Assembly (NCBI RefSeq): GCF_020177375.1
Contig: NZ_JAIWHV010000011.1
Span: 1 to 64,000, forward strand
DNA: 64,000 bases
Source: Saliphagus infecundisoli
GTDB lineage: Archaea > Halobacteriota > Halobacteria > Halobacteriales > Natrialbaceae
Direction of reading: 5' to 3'
The translations under genes were made by a program, and so were the position numbers. This document shows positions 43,976-53,657 of the stretch, piece by piece. Below the pieces are notes generated by a model, which saw nothing but the letters and a program-made list of their open reading frames with translations, searched no databases and was not told where the DNA came from. Position 1 is the stretch's first letter. Each line of letters begins with the position of its first letter.

Positions 43976-44998
43976 ATGGAACTCTCCGGAACGATCCTCC
44001 GGGGCCGCGACCTCGAGGCGATCGAGGGCCGGCTCGTGATCGAAAACGGCCGGATCGAGCAGCTCGAGGAGGAGTCGGTGGAATCGACCGACATCGTCTC
44101 GCCCGCGTTCGTCAACGCCCACACCCACGTCGGGGACTCGATCGCGAAGGAAGCCGGCGGCGGCCTCACCCTGGAAGAACTCGTCGCCCCGCCCGACGGG
44201 CTCAAACACCGCCTTCTGCGGGCGGCCTCTCGCGAGGAACTGGTCGCCTCGATCCGCCGGTCGCTGCGATTCATGCGCGAGGGCGGGACGGCTGCGTTCA
44301 TGGATTTCCGGGAGGGCGGCGTCGAAGGGGTATCGGTCCTCCGGGAGGCGGCTGAGGGGATCGACATCGAGGCCATCGCCTACGCCCGGGAGTCGATCGA
44401 GGCGATGGAGGCAGGCGACGGATTCGGCGCCAGCGGCGCCAACGACGCCGACTTCGACCGCGAGCGGGCCGCGGCCCGCGAGGCCGACAAACCGTTTGCG
44501 ATCCACGCTGGCGAGGGCGATCCCAGCGACCTGACGCCCGCGCTCGACCTCGATCCCGCCTATCTGGTCCACGTCGTCCACCCCGAGCACGAACATCTCG
44601 AACGGATCGAGCGCGAGTCGGTTCCGGTCGTCTGCTGTCCGCGCTCGAACCTCGTCACCGGCGTCGGGCTCGCGCCCTTCGAGGAACTCGCTTCCAGAAC
44701 GACCCTCGCGCTCGGGACCGACAACGTGATGCTCAACTCCCCCTCGATGTTCCGGGAGATGGAGTTCACGGCGAAGTGTTCGGAACTCCCCGCCCGCGAG
44801 ATCCTCCGGATGGCGACCGTCAACGGGGCCGAGATCGCCGGACTCGACTACGGCCCGATCGAGGCGGGCGAACGGGCCATCGTGATGGTCGTCGACGGCG
44901 ACTCGGACAACCTCGCGGGCGCTCGAGACCCGATCCGGGCGATCGTCAGGCGTGCGGGCGTCGACGACGTCCGGGCGGTCCACGCGCCCCCGGCGTGA
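43976..44998 (+). CDS. Amidohydrolase-family metal-dependent deaminase/hydrolase
   Basis: A 340-residue member of the Atz/Trz-like amidohydrolase family. The metal site includes HTH in FVNAHTHVGD, a later His in AIHAGEGD, HVVHPEH and the Asp in LGTDNVMLN. Such enzymes remove amino groups or open rings of nucleobases and related compounds. The start at 43976 is 46 bases after the HD gene, so both may share a transcript in nucleotide metabolism. The substrate cannot be named. Confidence 0.85.
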   Translation: MELSGTILRGRDLEAIEGRLVIENGRIEQLEEESVESTDIVSPAFVNAHTHVGDSIAKEAGGGLTLEELVAPPDGLKHRLLRAASREELVASIRRSLRFMREGGTAAFMDFREGGVEGVSVLREAAEGIDIEAIAYARESIEAMEAGDGFGASGANDADFDRERAAAREADKPFAIHAGEGDPSDLTPALDLDPAYLVHVVHPEHEHLERIERESVPVVCCPRSNLVTGVGLAPFEELASRTTLALGTDNVMLNSPSMFREMEFTAKCSELPAREILRMATVNGAEIAGLDYGPIEAGERAIVMVVDGDSDNLAGARDPIRAIVRRAGVDDVRAVHAPPA

Positions 44999-45077
44999 CC
45001 GGCGGGCGTGGCCGGCGGGACCATGCGAACACACGATACAATTATTACGGTTCCGGTCGTATGTCACACGATAGCGC

Positions 45078-45557
45078 ATGTACGATCGGATCCTGGTTCC
45101 AACGGACGGCTCGAGGGAGGGCGAGCGCGCCGTCGAGTACGCCCTCGAGCTCGCCGCGACCCACGGAGCGACGGTCAAAGCGATCTACGTCGTCAACGCG
45201 GCGAGCTACGGCGGGCTCCCGATGGAGACCGCCTGGGACGGGATCAGCGACGCCCTCCGGGAGGAGGGCCAGTCCGCGGTCGATCGCGTCGAGGAGATGG
45301 CCGAAGCGCGCGGGGTCGAAGCCGAGACCAGCGTCGTCGAGGGATCGCCGAGTCGGGTGATCGTCGAGCAGGCGGCCCCCGATCGCTGCGATCTCGTCGT
45401 AATGGGAACCCACGGCCGGGGCGGAATCGACCGGCTCCTGCTCGGCAGCGTCGCCGAACGCGTGGTTCGGTCGTCGCCCGTGCCCGTCCTCACCGTCCGC
45501 GTCGGCGACGAGAGCTACGAGGAAGCCGCCGCGGGCGTCGAGGCCGCCGTCGAGTGA
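45078..45557 (+). CDS. Universal stress protein UspA family
   Basis: A 159-residue single-domain USP with the ATP-binding signature GTHGRGGIDRLLLGSVAE and starting MYDRILVPTDGS. Typical length. A TATA-like ACAATTATTACGG (about 45037) lies about 40 bases upstream. It is convergent with birA, with the stops abutting. Confidence 0.94.
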   Translation: MYDRILVPTDGSREGERAVEYALELAATHGATVKAIYVVNAASYGGLPMETAWDGISDALREEGQSAVDRVEEMAEARGVEAETSVVEGSPSRVIVEQAAPDRCDLVVMGTHGRGGIDRLLLGSVAERVVRSSPVPVLTVRVGDESYEEAAAGVEAAVE

Positions 45558-46496
45558 TCAGACGGGCCGGAGGTGCTCGCAGTCGCCCGCCGCGACCGTC
45601 TCTCTCCGTTCGCCCGTCTCGATCACCAACCCTCCGGAGTCGGTGACGTCGACCGCCCGGCCGACGACCGCGCCCCCCGGCGCGTCGACCCGGACGCACC
45701 TCCCGATCGTCGCCGTCAGTTCGCGCCACGCGGGGACGACGCCCTCGAGATCCCCCCGGAGCGCGTCGAACTCCGAGAGGAGTTCGTGGACGACGGCCCG
45801 TCGATCGACGTCGCCGACCAGTTCCCGAAGCGTCGTCGCTCCCTCGGACAGTTCGCCGGAATCGACGTTCGCGTTGAGTCCGACGCCGACGATCAGCCAC
45901 CCGATCCGGTCGGCCTCGCCTTCCATCTCCGTGAGTACGCCCGCGAGCTTGCGGTAGTCGGTCGACTCGTCTCCCGTGAGGACTACGTCGTTGGGCCACT
46001 TGATCCGGGCATCGACGCCCGCAGAGCGGACGGCTCGTGCGGTCGCGACCGCGCCCGCGAGCGTGTAGAGGGGGGCCCGCGCGGGTGCGATCGAGGGCCG
46101 CGAGAGCATGGAGAGCCAGATCCCGCCCGGCGGCGAGGACCACCCCCGGTCGAGGCGCCCCCGGCCGCCGGTCTGTTCGTCCGCGACGACGACCGCGTCG
46201 GTCGCCCCTTCCGCCGCGAGCTCGCGGGCGCGGGCGTTCGTGCTCGGGAGCGAATCGTGGTACTCCACCGCGAACGGGGCGTCGAGGCCGTACTCGAGGG
46301 CCGGTCCGTTGTACTCGGGGACCGACTCGAGGACGTACCCCTCCGACCCGCTCTCGACCTCGAACCCTGCCTCCCGGAGGGCCTCGACGTGCTTCCAGAT
46401 CGCCGCCCGGGAGACCGCCAGGCGCTCGGAGAGTTCCGGTCCCGAGACCGGTCCCGCAGCGAGCGCGTCGAGGATCGCCCGTCGCGTGTCGTTCAT
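45558..46496 (-). CDS. birA: Biotin--protein ligase/biotin operon-type regulator
   Basis: A 312-residue protein with an N-terminal winged helix (ELSERLAVSRAAIWKHVEAL, about 20-50) and a biotin ligase domain containing GGRGRLDRGW and KWPNDVV. It should biotinylate acyl-CoA carboxylase and may repress biotin genes. The ATG at 46496 (MNDTRRAIL) is standard; an in-frame codon at 46520 adds eight residues. Confidence 0.95.
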   Translation of the reverse strand: MNDTRRAILDALAAGPVSGPELSERLAVSRAAIWKHVEALREAGFEVESGSEGYVLESVPEYNGPALEYGLDAPFAVEYHDSLPSTNARARELAAEGATDAVVVADEQTGGRGRLDRGWSSPPGGIWLSMLSRPSIAPARAPLYTLAGAVATARAVRSAGVDARIKWPNDVVLTGDESTDYRKLAGVLTEMEGEADRIGWLIVGVGLNANVDSGELSEGATTLRELVGDVDRRAVVHELLSEFDALRGDLEGVVPAWRELTATIGRCVRVDAPGGAVVGRAVDVTDSGGLVIETGERRETVAAGDCEHLRPV

Positions 46497-46521
46497 GGCG
46501 GGGGAACGAGGGGGGCCCACT

Positions 46522-47076
46522 TCAGAGGTACGTCTCCGCCATCGTCTCCGCTAGGAGGCCCTCGGGGTCGAGGACGATGAAGACGACGACGAACGGCTCC
46601 TCGGGATCGATGACCCAGACCGAAAACGGCGGCTCCTCGTCCTCGGCTGCCCGCGCGACGAGCGGCTCGATGGGTTTCTCGCCGTCGCGGAACTCGGCAA
46701 AGAGATCGCGCTGGCCGGACTGGTCGGCGAAGGTGTAGACGACGCCGTTGGCCCGACCGTCGGTGTCCTGGGTCACTCTGGCGTTCATCGCGTCGCCCGC
46801 CGAGCGGGCGGCCTCGAAGCAGGTCTCGGCGGCCTCGAAGATCGGCTCGCGTGTGCGGAGAAAGCGAAACCGAGTGTCGGTGAGGACCGTCCAGTCGGCG
46901 ATCGCGGGCTCGTCGCCCGACCAGTCCAGCGTCGCCTCGATCCGATTACCCGACGCGAGGTCGGGCGCGCTCTCTCGGGGGACGTACGTCGGGTCCGCCG
47001 ACTCGACGTCTAAGAGCAGCCACTCGTCGTCGTCGCGGCCCGGGAGAACGCGAAACCGGCCTTCGGTCGCCGCCAT
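46522..47076 (-). CDS. Haloarchaeal conserved protein (DUF6663-like)
   Basis: A 184-residue acidic protein beginning MAATEGRFRVLPGRDDDEWLLLD, with a middle DTRFRFLRTREPIFEAAETCFEAARSAGDAMNARVTQDTDG and C-terminal SVWVIDPEEPFVVVFIVLDP. It starts on the base next to the tyrS stop on the same strand, so it is coupled to tyrS. I believe it belongs to a haloarchaeal uncharacterised family (DUF6663), but that name is from memory. Function is unknown. Confidence 0.72.
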   Translation of the reverse strand: MAATEGRFRVLPGRDDDEWLLLDVESADPTYVPRESAPDLASGNRIEATLDWSGDEPAIADWTVLTDTRFRFLRTREPIFEAAETCFEAARSAGDAMNARVTQDTDGRANGVVYTFADQSGQRDLFAEFRDGEKPIEPLVARAAEDEEPPFSVWVIDPEEPFVVVFIVLDPEGLLAETMAETYL

Positions 47077-48093
47077 CTACTCGAGCTCCCGGAGCTTCGC
47101 CCGGCCGGGTTCGATCAGTTCGTCGAGGGAGGCCGCGAGCGCGCCCTTCGCGTCGGCGGGATGGAGTTCGCCGCTTTCCAAATCAGCCGCGAGGTCCTCG
47201 TAGCTCCCGTACTCGAGGTCGCCACCGTACTCCTCGGGGCGCTCCACGACGACTTCCGCGAACCGGGGGAAGACGTGGTACTCGAACAGTTCGAGGACCG
47301 GGTTCTCGAGGTCGCCCTCCGGGTCGCGCGTCGGCGGGCAAAAGGCCGAGTTGACCTTCTCCGCTAACTCCTCGGTCGAGTCGGCCATCGAGATCGTCAC
47401 CCCCGCGCTCGAGGACATCTTTCCCTCCCCCGTGGTGAGGTCGGCGACGATCGGGGTGTGCAGACAGGGCCGGGCCTCGTAGCCCAGTTCGGGCAGCGTC
47501 TCGCGGGCGAGCATGTGAACCTTGCGCTGGTCGATGCCGCCGACCGCGAGGTCGAGGTCGAGGTACTCGATGTCCAGGGCTTGCATCAGCGGGTAGACGA
47601 CGTGGCTCACTCTCGGGGTTTCGCCGCCCTGGAGCTCGGCCATCGCGCGCTGGGCGCGATTCAGCGAGGTCTCGAGCTCGAGGGCATGGAGGTCGAGGCC
47701 GTAGTCCTCCTCGAGTTGGTAGGACGAGCCGTAGACGAACTCGGTGTTTTCCTCGTCGAGGCCATAGGCCAGAAACTGTGCTTTCATCCGTTCTGCGGTC
47801 TCGCGGATCTCCTCGAAGCTTCCCTTGCCGTTGAGGTAGGCGTGGACGTCCGCGAGCAGGACGACGACTTCCATTCCCGCCCGCTGGAGGTCGATGAGCT
47901 TGTTCGCGGTCAGCAGGTGGCCGACGTGGAGCACGCCGGAGGGCTCGTAGCCGACGTAGGCGCGCTTGCCCGCGGGGTCGGCCGCGAGCGCCTCGACCTC
48001 CTCACTCGTGACGGCCTCGGCGACGTTTCTCGTGATCAACTCGGCGGGGTCGGCTCCCGAGGAACCCTCGGAGCCGGCCGTGTCGGTGGTCAT
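47077..48093 (-). CDS. tyrS: Tyrosyl-tRNA synthetase
   Basis: A 338-residue archaeal-type class I synthetase. The signature HVGH is at residues 56-59, and KMSSS lies in EGKMSSSAG. The tyrosine pocket residues appear in AYVGYEPSG and QALDIEYLDLDLAVGGIDQRK. Length matches archaeal TyrS, which lacks the bacterial S4 tail. Confidence 0.97.
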   Translation of the reverse strand: MTTDTAGSEGSSGADPAELITRNVAEAVTSEEVEALAADPAGKRAYVGYEPSGVLHVGHLLTANKLIDLQRAGMEVVVLLADVHAYLNGKGSFEEIRETAERMKAQFLAYGLDEENTEFVYGSSYQLEEDYGLDLHALELETSLNRAQRAMAELQGGETPRVSHVVYPLMQALDIEYLDLDLAVGGIDQRKVHMLARETLPELGYEARPCLHTPIVADLTTGEGKMSSSAGVTISMADSTEELAEKVNSAFCPPTRDPEGDLENPVLELFEYHVFPRFAEVVVERPEEYGGDLEYGSYEDLAADLESGELHPADAKGALAASLDELIEPGRAKLRELE

Positions 48094-48164
48094 GTAGGTA
48101 CGGTGCCGGGGGAAGGATTTAGGCGTTTGCGAATCGCGTTACCACGCCGGTCGCACCGGCGCGG

Positions 48165-48296
48165 TCACGCGTCCGTAAGCACCCGCAGGACGAGCCCCGT
48201 CAGGATGACGGCGGCCCCGAGGAGCGATGTGATCGGCTCCGGGAGGAACAGGAATAGGACGCCGGCCAGCAACACGACGGTCGAGATGCGTACCAT
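48165..48296 (-). CDS. 43-residue single-helix membrane protein
   Basis: The minus-strand frame from the ATG at 48296 gives 43 residues that begin MVRISTVVLLAGVLFLFLPEP and continue with a second hydrophobic half ending RVLTDA. One long or two short transmembrane helices are expected. It lies upstream of tyrS on the same strand. Tiny hydrophobic proteins of this shape are common in haloarchaea; no function is known. Confidence 0.62.
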   Translation of the reverse strand: MVRISTVVLLAGVLFLFLPEPITSLLGAAVILTGLVLRVLTDA

Positions 48297-48352
48297 GATC
48301 GATGGTTGGCGCCCGGAGGGGTAATCCTGTTGCAAGCATCGCCAGCCGGCGG

Positions 48353-49168
48353 TCAGTCACGAACCGTCGCCGACTCCGCCGTCCCCTCCGCGAGATCGAC
48401 CTCGACCCTCCGGGCGGCGTAGCCGAAGACGTCGCTGTAGCCGTACGGAGAGACCAGCACCGGGTAGAACGGCTCCTCGGCGGTTCGGGCCTCGCCGTCG
48501 GCGGCCGCGAACGCCTCGCCGGCGTCGACCCGGGTGAAGTTCTCGACGAAGACCTCGTAGTTCTCCGCGTGCCCCTTCGAGAGCCGATCGACGAGCCGGA
48601 AGACCGGAACGTCCCGCCGGACGGTGTCCCCCGGCAGGGCGCCGACGGCGGTCAGGAACGCCCGGGTCAGTCGGTCCGCGTTCTCCGCCGCGGTCTCGCT
48701 TCCCTGGAGACCACACTCGACCTCGATCGTCTCGACGGCGGTAAAGAGCCGACCCGCGGCGAACGGGCCCGAATCCACGATCGCGGTGATCGGAAGCCGG
48801 GGGCAGATCTCCCTCGCACGGTCGCCCAGCCCGTTGACGATGGCGAACGGCTCGGCGTGGCTCTGGGTCGAGTGCATCGAGAACGTCAGACAGTTCTCGA
48901 GTTCGGCCGCGAGTTCCGCGGCGAGGCGACCCTCGTGGGTGTCGGCGTCGGGGTCGCCGGGAAAGGCCCGGTTCAGGTCCTCGTCAAGAAAGCGGACCCG
49001 TCGTTCGAGGGCCTCCTCGTTGGCGACGATCAGCTTCACCGGCCGGCTGACGTCGGGGTCGTCGTCGAGCAGGCGTTCGATCGCCCGGACGCCACAGGGC
49101 TCGTCGCCGTGAACCCCGGCGACGACCGCGATCTCGGGGTGGCCCGACCCGAGTTTGGCGACTTTCAT
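48353..49168 (-). CDS. Succinylglutamate desuccinylase/aspartoacylase-like M14 hydrolase
   Basis: A 271-residue zinc deacylase. The metal motif H-x2-E is in AGVHGDEPCG near residue 19-24, with a second His in FSMHSTQSH. Similar proteins remove acyl groups from amino acids. The ATG at 49168 (MKVAKLGSGHPEIA) is the normal family start; an upstream in-frame codon adds 19 residues. It is divergent from the DUF309 gene. Confidence 0.85.
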   Translation of the reverse strand: MKVAKLGSGHPEIAVVAGVHGDEPCGVRAIERLLDDDPDVSRPVKLIVANEEALERRVRFLDEDLNRAFPGDPDADTHEGRLAAELAAELENCLTFSMHSTQSHAEPFAIVNGLGDRAREICPRLPITAIVDSGPFAAGRLFTAVETIEVECGLQGSETAAENADRLTRAFLTAVGALPGDTVRRDVPVFRLVDRLSKGHAENYEVFVENFTRVDAGEAFAAADGEARTAEEPFYPVLVSPYGYSDVFGYAARRVEVDLAEGTAESATVRD

Positions 49169-49275
49169 CGCCGGACGTAGGTCGAGCCGGTTGAAAGGCG
49201 GTTCGATTCGGCGACTTCCCGTCACCCTCGGTTCCCGGCGTGCCGGTTACGTAGGTGGAGTCCGAAGGTCCGTCC

Positions 49276-49770
49276 GTGAACGACCACACCCGCGAGGAGT
49301 CCGTCGGGCCGCCGACATCGGGTAATCCCGCCGGCTGGGACGCCGGCAGGGGCCCGTCAAACGGGTGGGAACACGGCACGCTCCGGCTTTCGGTCGTCCG
49401 CGGCGTCGCCCTCTACAACGACGGCGCGTTCCACGAGTCCCACGACTGCTTCGAGGCCGAGTGGTACAACTACGGCCGGGGCACCACGGAAAGTGCCTTC
49501 CTCCACGGGATGGTCCAGGTCGCCGCGGGCGCCTACAAGCACTTCGACTTCGGCGACGATACCGGGATGCGCTCGCTGTTCGAGACCGCCCTCCAGTACC
49601 TCCAGGGCGTACCCGACGACTACTACGGTGTGGACGTAACCGACGTCCGGGCCACGCTCTCGGAGGCGCTGGCCGAGCCGGCGACCCTCGAGGGCTGGCG
49701 GATCGAACTCGACGGCGACCATCCGGCCGCCCGGGAGGCCGACTACGAGTACGCGGCGGGTCTCGAGTAG
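49276..49770 (+). CDS. DUF309 domain protein
   Basis: A 164-residue protein whose core [22 protein letters not shown]...[15 protein letters not shown] matches the all-helical DUF309 family, unknown function. The start is uncertain: GTG at 49276 (MNDHTREE) or GTG at 49255 seven codons earlier. The first 40 residues are disordered. It is followed 67 bases later by tRNA-Leu. Confidence 0.8.
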   Translation: MNDHTREESVGPPTSGNPAGWDAGRGPSNGWEHGTLRLSVVRGVALYNDGAFHESHDCFEAEWYNYGRGTTESAFLHGMVQVAAGAYKHFDFGDDTGMRSLFETALQYLQGVPDDYYGVDVTDVRATLSEALAEPATLEGWRIELDGDHPAAREADYEYAAGLE

Positions 49771-49837
49771 AGATCGAATCGCGAGAGAGTGGAAACCGGG
49801 GCACTTAACCGTGATTCGACCCAACGGACGGCCGCGT

Positions 49838-49920
49838 GCGAGGGTAGCCAAGCGGCCAACGGCGGCGGACTCAAGATCCGCTCTCGTAGGAGTTCGTGGG
49901 TTCGATTCCCTCCCCTCGCA
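49838..49920 (+). tRNA. tRNA-Leu (anticodon CAA)
   Basis: Acceptor arms GCGAGGG (49838-49844) and CCCTCGC (49913-49919) pair perfectly with discriminator A at 49920. The anticodon stem GCGGA/TCCGC encloses loop CTCAAGA, so the anticodon is CAA, reading UUG leucine codons. The long variable arm (GCTCTCGTAGGAG region) is typical of tRNA-Leu. The T arm has loop TTCGATT and one T-T mismatch in the stem. No CCA is encoded and no intron is visible. Confidence 0.93.
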
Positions 49921-50085
49921 TCGCACGAGGCGCGCCGACGCGCCGCGATGCGGCAAGAGAGCGCACCTCTTGCCCTCGCAAACTACTGATCGAACCCGGA
50001 AAGCGACGGCTACCGACCGTATCGACAGCCCACGCCTGCCGAGACAACCACAGGGCTTTGACGGTTGGTCCCATTTGTCGCCGAC

Positions 50086-50895
50086 ATGAGCGACACGCGC
50101 GAACCACGGATCGAGGTCGCCCGCCGGGCGGCCGAGATCGGGAGCGAGATCGCCCTCGAGTCCTACCGGGCCGAACTCGCGATCGACTACAAGGACGGGA
50201 AGACCGACGCGGTCACCCAGGCAGACCGGGACGCCCAGACCGCCGTCGTCGAGGCGATCGAGGCCGAGTATCCGGGGGAGACGGTCGTCGGCGAGGAGGA
50301 GGGCACCCCGAAGGAGGTCCCCGAGTCGGGCCCCGCCTGGATCGTCGATCCCATCGACGGCACGAACAACTACGTCCGGGGGATCCCCGTCTTCGGGACC
50401 GCGATCGGCGTCGTCCGCGACGGCGAACCGATCGCGGGCGCCTCGGTCTTTCCCGCGCTCGAAGACCGATATCTGTCGGGTCCGGAGGGTGCCACCCGAA
50501 ACGGCGAGGCGATGTCCGTCTCGGCCGTCGACGATCCCGAACTCGCCACGCTGTCGCCGACGTTCTGGTGGGAACGGGATCGTCGCGAGGAGTACGCCGT
50601 TGCCTGCCGGGAGATCGTCGAGCGCTTCGACGACATGCGCCGCTTTGGCTGCGGGCAGGCGACGCTCGCGATGGTCGCCTCGGGGGCGCTGGAGGGAACG
50701 ATCTCGAACGTCTACGCCCACCCCTGGGACACCGTCGCCGGCGTCCACATGATCCGGGAAGCGGGGGGACGGGTCACGGATCTCGCGGGCGAGCCCTGGC
50801 GCCACGACAGCAGGGGGCTCGTCGCGACCAATGGCGCCGAGGGGATCCACGGAGAGGCGCTCGCGGCGGCTCGCGCGACCGACGAGGTGCGGTAG
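50086..50895 (+). CDS. Inositol monophosphatase/fructose-1,6-bisphosphatase family
   Basis: A 269-residue metal-dependent sugar phosphatase. The Li-sensitive site is present: GEEEG (Glu70 region), DPIDGTNN with three ligands, and YAHPWDTVAGVHMI. Archaeal members often hydrolyse both inositol-1-phosphate and fructose-1,6-bisphosphate. The ATG at 50086 (MSDTREPRI) is chosen; an in-frame codon at 50065 adds seven residues. Confidence 0.92.
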   Translation: MSDTREPRIEVARRAAEIGSEIALESYRAELAIDYKDGKTDAVTQADRDAQTAVVEAIEAEYPGETVVGEEEGTPKEVPESGPAWIVDPIDGTNNYVRGIPVFGTAIGVVRDGEPIAGASVFPALEDRYLSGPEGATRNGEAMSVSAVDDPELATLSPTFWWERDRREEYAVACREIVERFDDMRRFGCGQATLAMVASGALEGTISNVYAHPWDTVAGVHMIREAGGRVTDLAGEPWRHDSRGLVATNGAEGIHGEALAAARATDEVR

Positions 50896-50967
50896 GACCG
50901 ACTCGCGATCCGCCGCCAGCGCCACAGGATCGGAACCATAAAACGGTCGTACGACGGGGTATCGGGC

Positions 50968-52089
50968 ATGAACGAGTTCGTCGATCGCGTCGGCCCGGTG
51001 CGTCTCTGGGTCGCGGTCGTCATCGCGGCGGCGACGGCCCTGGTCGTCGGGATCGTCGCCTTCCCCCAGCGGGTCTACGTCGATTTCGTCTGGCAGTACT
51101 ACTGGGGTCCGGTCGTCGCCGACGCCCACAGCTGGTCGTGTGTCGCCTGGAACGGCGGCGCGGCAGTTGAGTGTGGCCCCGAGACGACCGGGCCGACGGC
51201 CTCTCCGGGGTACACCGTCGTCTCGTACGCGGGTTACGTACCGACGCTGTTGCTCCTGCTCGTCGGTATCCTCTTTCTGATCAGGCGCTACGACGTCGAT
51301 CGCTACCGGGCGGGCTTTTTCGCCCTCTTCCCGTTCATGCTGTTCGGGGGGGCACTCCGGGTCGTCGAGGACGCGAACGCGACGGCGTTCGCCCGAACGG
51401 GGGAGCTGGCGATCCCGATGCCCTACTCCGGATTCTTGATCAGCCCGCTGATCTACTTCACGGTCTTTTTCGTCGCGCTCGCGGCGGCGGCGATCGCAGT
51501 CATCGCCGACCGGAAGGGGTACGTCGAGGGCTACGAGTACCCGCTTGCGGGGATCGGGACGACGCTCCTGGTCGGGACGATCGCCTACCTGAGCTACGTC
51601 GCGGCGACCGAACCCTACTCGACGTTCCACCCGCTGATCCCGCTGGTCGTCCTCGTCGGGGCGAGCGCCGTCACCGCGATCACGTGGTGGTCCATAGAGA
51701 CCTACGCGCCCGAGACCAACTTCGGGACCCGCTACATGGGGATCGTCGTCATCTGGGCCCACGCGGTCGACGGCGTCGCGAACGTCGTCGGCCTCGACTG
51801 GGCGACCGCGCTCGGCCTGCCCGCGAACCTCGTCCCGAAACACCCGATCAACGCGGCGATCGTCGACTACACCGGCCGGCTGCTCCCCGCCGACGTCGTC
51901 GCCGTCACCGGCCAGGCCTGGCCGTTCCTGCTCGTCAAGATCGCCGCGGCCGTCCTCATCGTCCGGGTGTTCGACGCCCGGTTCTTCGAGGAGAGTCCGC
52001 GTCTCGCCTACCTCCTGATGGTGACCGTCGTCGCCGTCGGCCTCGGCCCCGGCACCCGGGACATGCTCCGGGCGACCTTCGGCGTGTAG
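50968..52089 (+). CDS. DUF63 archaeal membrane protein
   Basis: A 373-residue multi-pass membrane protein with about nine helices and signature stretches [43 protein letters not shown] and [10 protein letters not shown], typical of the archaea-specific DUF63 family of unknown function. A TATA-like CATAAAACG (about 50937) lies about 30 bases upstream, consistent with a leaderless transcript. Confidence 0.9.
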   Translation: MNEFVDRVGPVRLWVAVVIAAATALVVGIVAFPQRVYVDFVWQYYWGPVVADAHSWSCVAWNGGAAVECGPETTGPTASPGYTVVSYAGYVPTLLLLLVGILFLIRRYDVDRYRAGFFALFPFMLFGGALRVVEDANATAFARTGELAIPMPYSGFLISPLIYFTVFFVALAAAAIAVIADRKGYVEGYEYPLAGIGTTLLVGTIAYLSYVAATEPYSTFHPLIPLVVLVGASAVTAITWWSIETYAPETNFGTRYMGIVVIWAHAVDGVANVVGLDWATALGLPANLVPKHPINAAIVDYTGRLLPADVVAVTGQAWPFLLVKIAAAVLIVRVFDARFFEESPRLAYLLMVTVVAVGLGPGTRDMLRATFGV

Positions 52090-52128
52090 ACCGCGGGGGT
52101 TAATCCGCCTCGGCCGGCAAGGAGGTCC

Positions 52129-52983
52129 ATGAAGGAGTCCGAGGGCTGGTTCCGGGACGTCGAGCCCGGGGATCTCGAGGGCGCCCGCGCGGCCATCACC
52201 GACGGGCGTGCCGACGAGCCCCGCGACTGGCCGGTCGCGGCCGTCGAGACGGGGTTCGCGGCCGATACGGAAGAGTACTACGACGCGCTCCACGGGGCGA
52301 CGCTCGCGGCGACCCGAGCCGCCGTCGCCGAGCGCGAGGCCGCCGACGACCGCCGGCTAATCCACATGGTTCGGGCGATGGACGACTGCCGCCGGCTCTC
52401 GAACGAACTCGCCGAACGCCTCGCGGAGTGGGGCAGTTCGGTCGACGAGGGCGGGACCGGCGTCGAGTACGCCCGCACGGTCGTCGCGGGCGAGTCCGGT
52501 CCCGCCGATCCTGCGGTCCGGTCGCTCGCCGATCGGGTCGTCGATCTGGCCGACGAGGCCGACCGTCTCGAGGACGACGTCGAGCGGCTGGCGGCCTCCG
52601 TTACCCCCAATCTCGCGGCGCTCGCGGGACCCGTCCTCGCCGCGCGGCTCTGTTCGCTGGCGGGCGGACTCGAAACGCTGGCGAAGAAACCCAGTGGCAC
52701 GGTCCAGGTGCTCGGCGCCGAGGACGCGCTGTTCGCCCACCTCCGGGGACAGGCCACCTCGCCGAAACACGGCGTCATCTACACCCACGACGCCGTCCGG
52801 GGGACGCGTCCCGAGGATCGCGGTTCCGCAGCGCGGGCCCTCGCCGGCAAGCTCTCGATCGCCGCGCGGATCGATCACTACTCGGGCGACCGACGGCCGG
52901 AACTCGAGGCCGACCTCGCCGAGCGCATCGAGACGATCCAGGCGCGCGCCGGGGACGGACCCGAGGGGGACGGCCATGAGTGA
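52129..52983 (+). CDS. nop5: NOP5/NOP56-58 C/D-box sRNP core protein
   Basis: A 284-residue scaffold for the box C/D ribonucleoprotein that guides 2'-O-methylation of rRNA and tRNA. The coiled-coil (about 70-170) precedes the conserved NOP domain with SVTPNLAALAGPVLAARLCSLAGGLETLAKKPSGTVQVLGAEDALF, which binds RNA and L7Ae. It is short compared with crenarchaeal and Pyrococcus homologues, as usual in haloarchaea. It overlaps the fibrillarin gene by eight bases. Confidence 0.96.
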   Translation: MKESEGWFRDVEPGDLEGARAAITDGRADEPRDWPVAAVETGFAADTEEYYDALHGATLAATRAAVAEREAADDRRLIHMVRAMDDCRRLSNELAERLAEWGSSVDEGGTGVEYARTVVAGESGPADPAVRSLADRVVDLADEADRLEDDVERLAASVTPNLAALAGPVLAARLCSLAGGLETLAKKPSGTVQVLGAEDALFAHLRGQATSPKHGVIYTHDAVRGTRPEDRGSAARALAGKLSIAARIDHYSGDRRPELEADLAERIETIQARAGDGPEGDGHE

Positions 52984-53611
52984 GACCCTCCCCGAGGGCG
53001 TCGAACGCCGGGAGATCGACGGGCGCAAACGGCTCGCGACCCGCGGTGAGGCCGTCTACGGCGAGCCCACCGACGGCGAGTGGCGCGCCTGGGACCCCGA
53101 TCGGTCGAAGCTCGGCGCGATGATCGAACTCGGGATGGACGTCGGGCTCTCGGGCGGCGATCGAGTGTTGTACCTGGGTGCTGCAAGCGGCACTACAGTG
53201 AGTCACGTCGCCGACTTCGCGGGGCCGACCTACGCCGTCGAGTTCGCGGCCCGGCCCGCACGCGACCTCCTCTCAGTCGCCGATTCCCGGCCGCGGCTGT
53301 TCCCGCTTCTCAAGGACGCCCGCAAGCCCGAGACGTACGCCCACGTCGTCGAGGCTGGACTCGACGCCGTCGTCCAGGACGTCGCCACCCGCGGCCAGGC
53401 CCGGGTCGCCCGGTTGAACCGCCGATTCCTCGCCGACGATGGCCGGCTCCTGCTTTCGGTGAAGGCCAGAAGCGAGGACGTCACCCGCGGTCCCGAAGCC
53501 GTCTTCGAGGAGGTCCTCGAGGAACTCGAAGAGGAGTACGAGGTCCTCGAACGGAGTCGCCTCGACGACTACCACGACGACCATCTGGGCGTGGTCGCCA
53601 GCCCGCGCTGA
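52976..53611 (+). CDS. fib: Fibrillarin, C/D-box 2'-O-methyltransferase
   Basis: A 211-residue SAM-dependent methyltransferase, partner of NOP5. The SAM-binding loop is [18 protein letters not shown], the catalytic motif regions are [10 protein letters not shown] and [10 protein letters not shown]. The ATG at 52976 sits within the end of nop5, showing tight coupling that ensures equal production. Confidence 0.96.
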   Translation: MSETLPEGVERREIDGRKRLATRGEAVYGEPTDGEWRAWDPDRSKLGAMIELGMDVGLSGGDRVLYLGAASGTTVSHVADFAGPTYAVEFAARPARDLLSVADSRPRLFPLLKDARKPETYAHVVEAGLDAVVQDVATRGQARVARLNRRFLADDGRLLLSVKARSEDVTRGPEAVFEEVLEELEEEYEVLERSRLDDYHDDHLGVVASPR

Positions 53612-53657
53612 CGCGGACTCCAAACCGTTATTTACCGTCGGCGGGAGATTCCGGACG

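Noticed and set aside
49789-50107. Several short frames crossing tRNA-Leu
   Set aside because: They overlap the tRNA gene and have no coding character.
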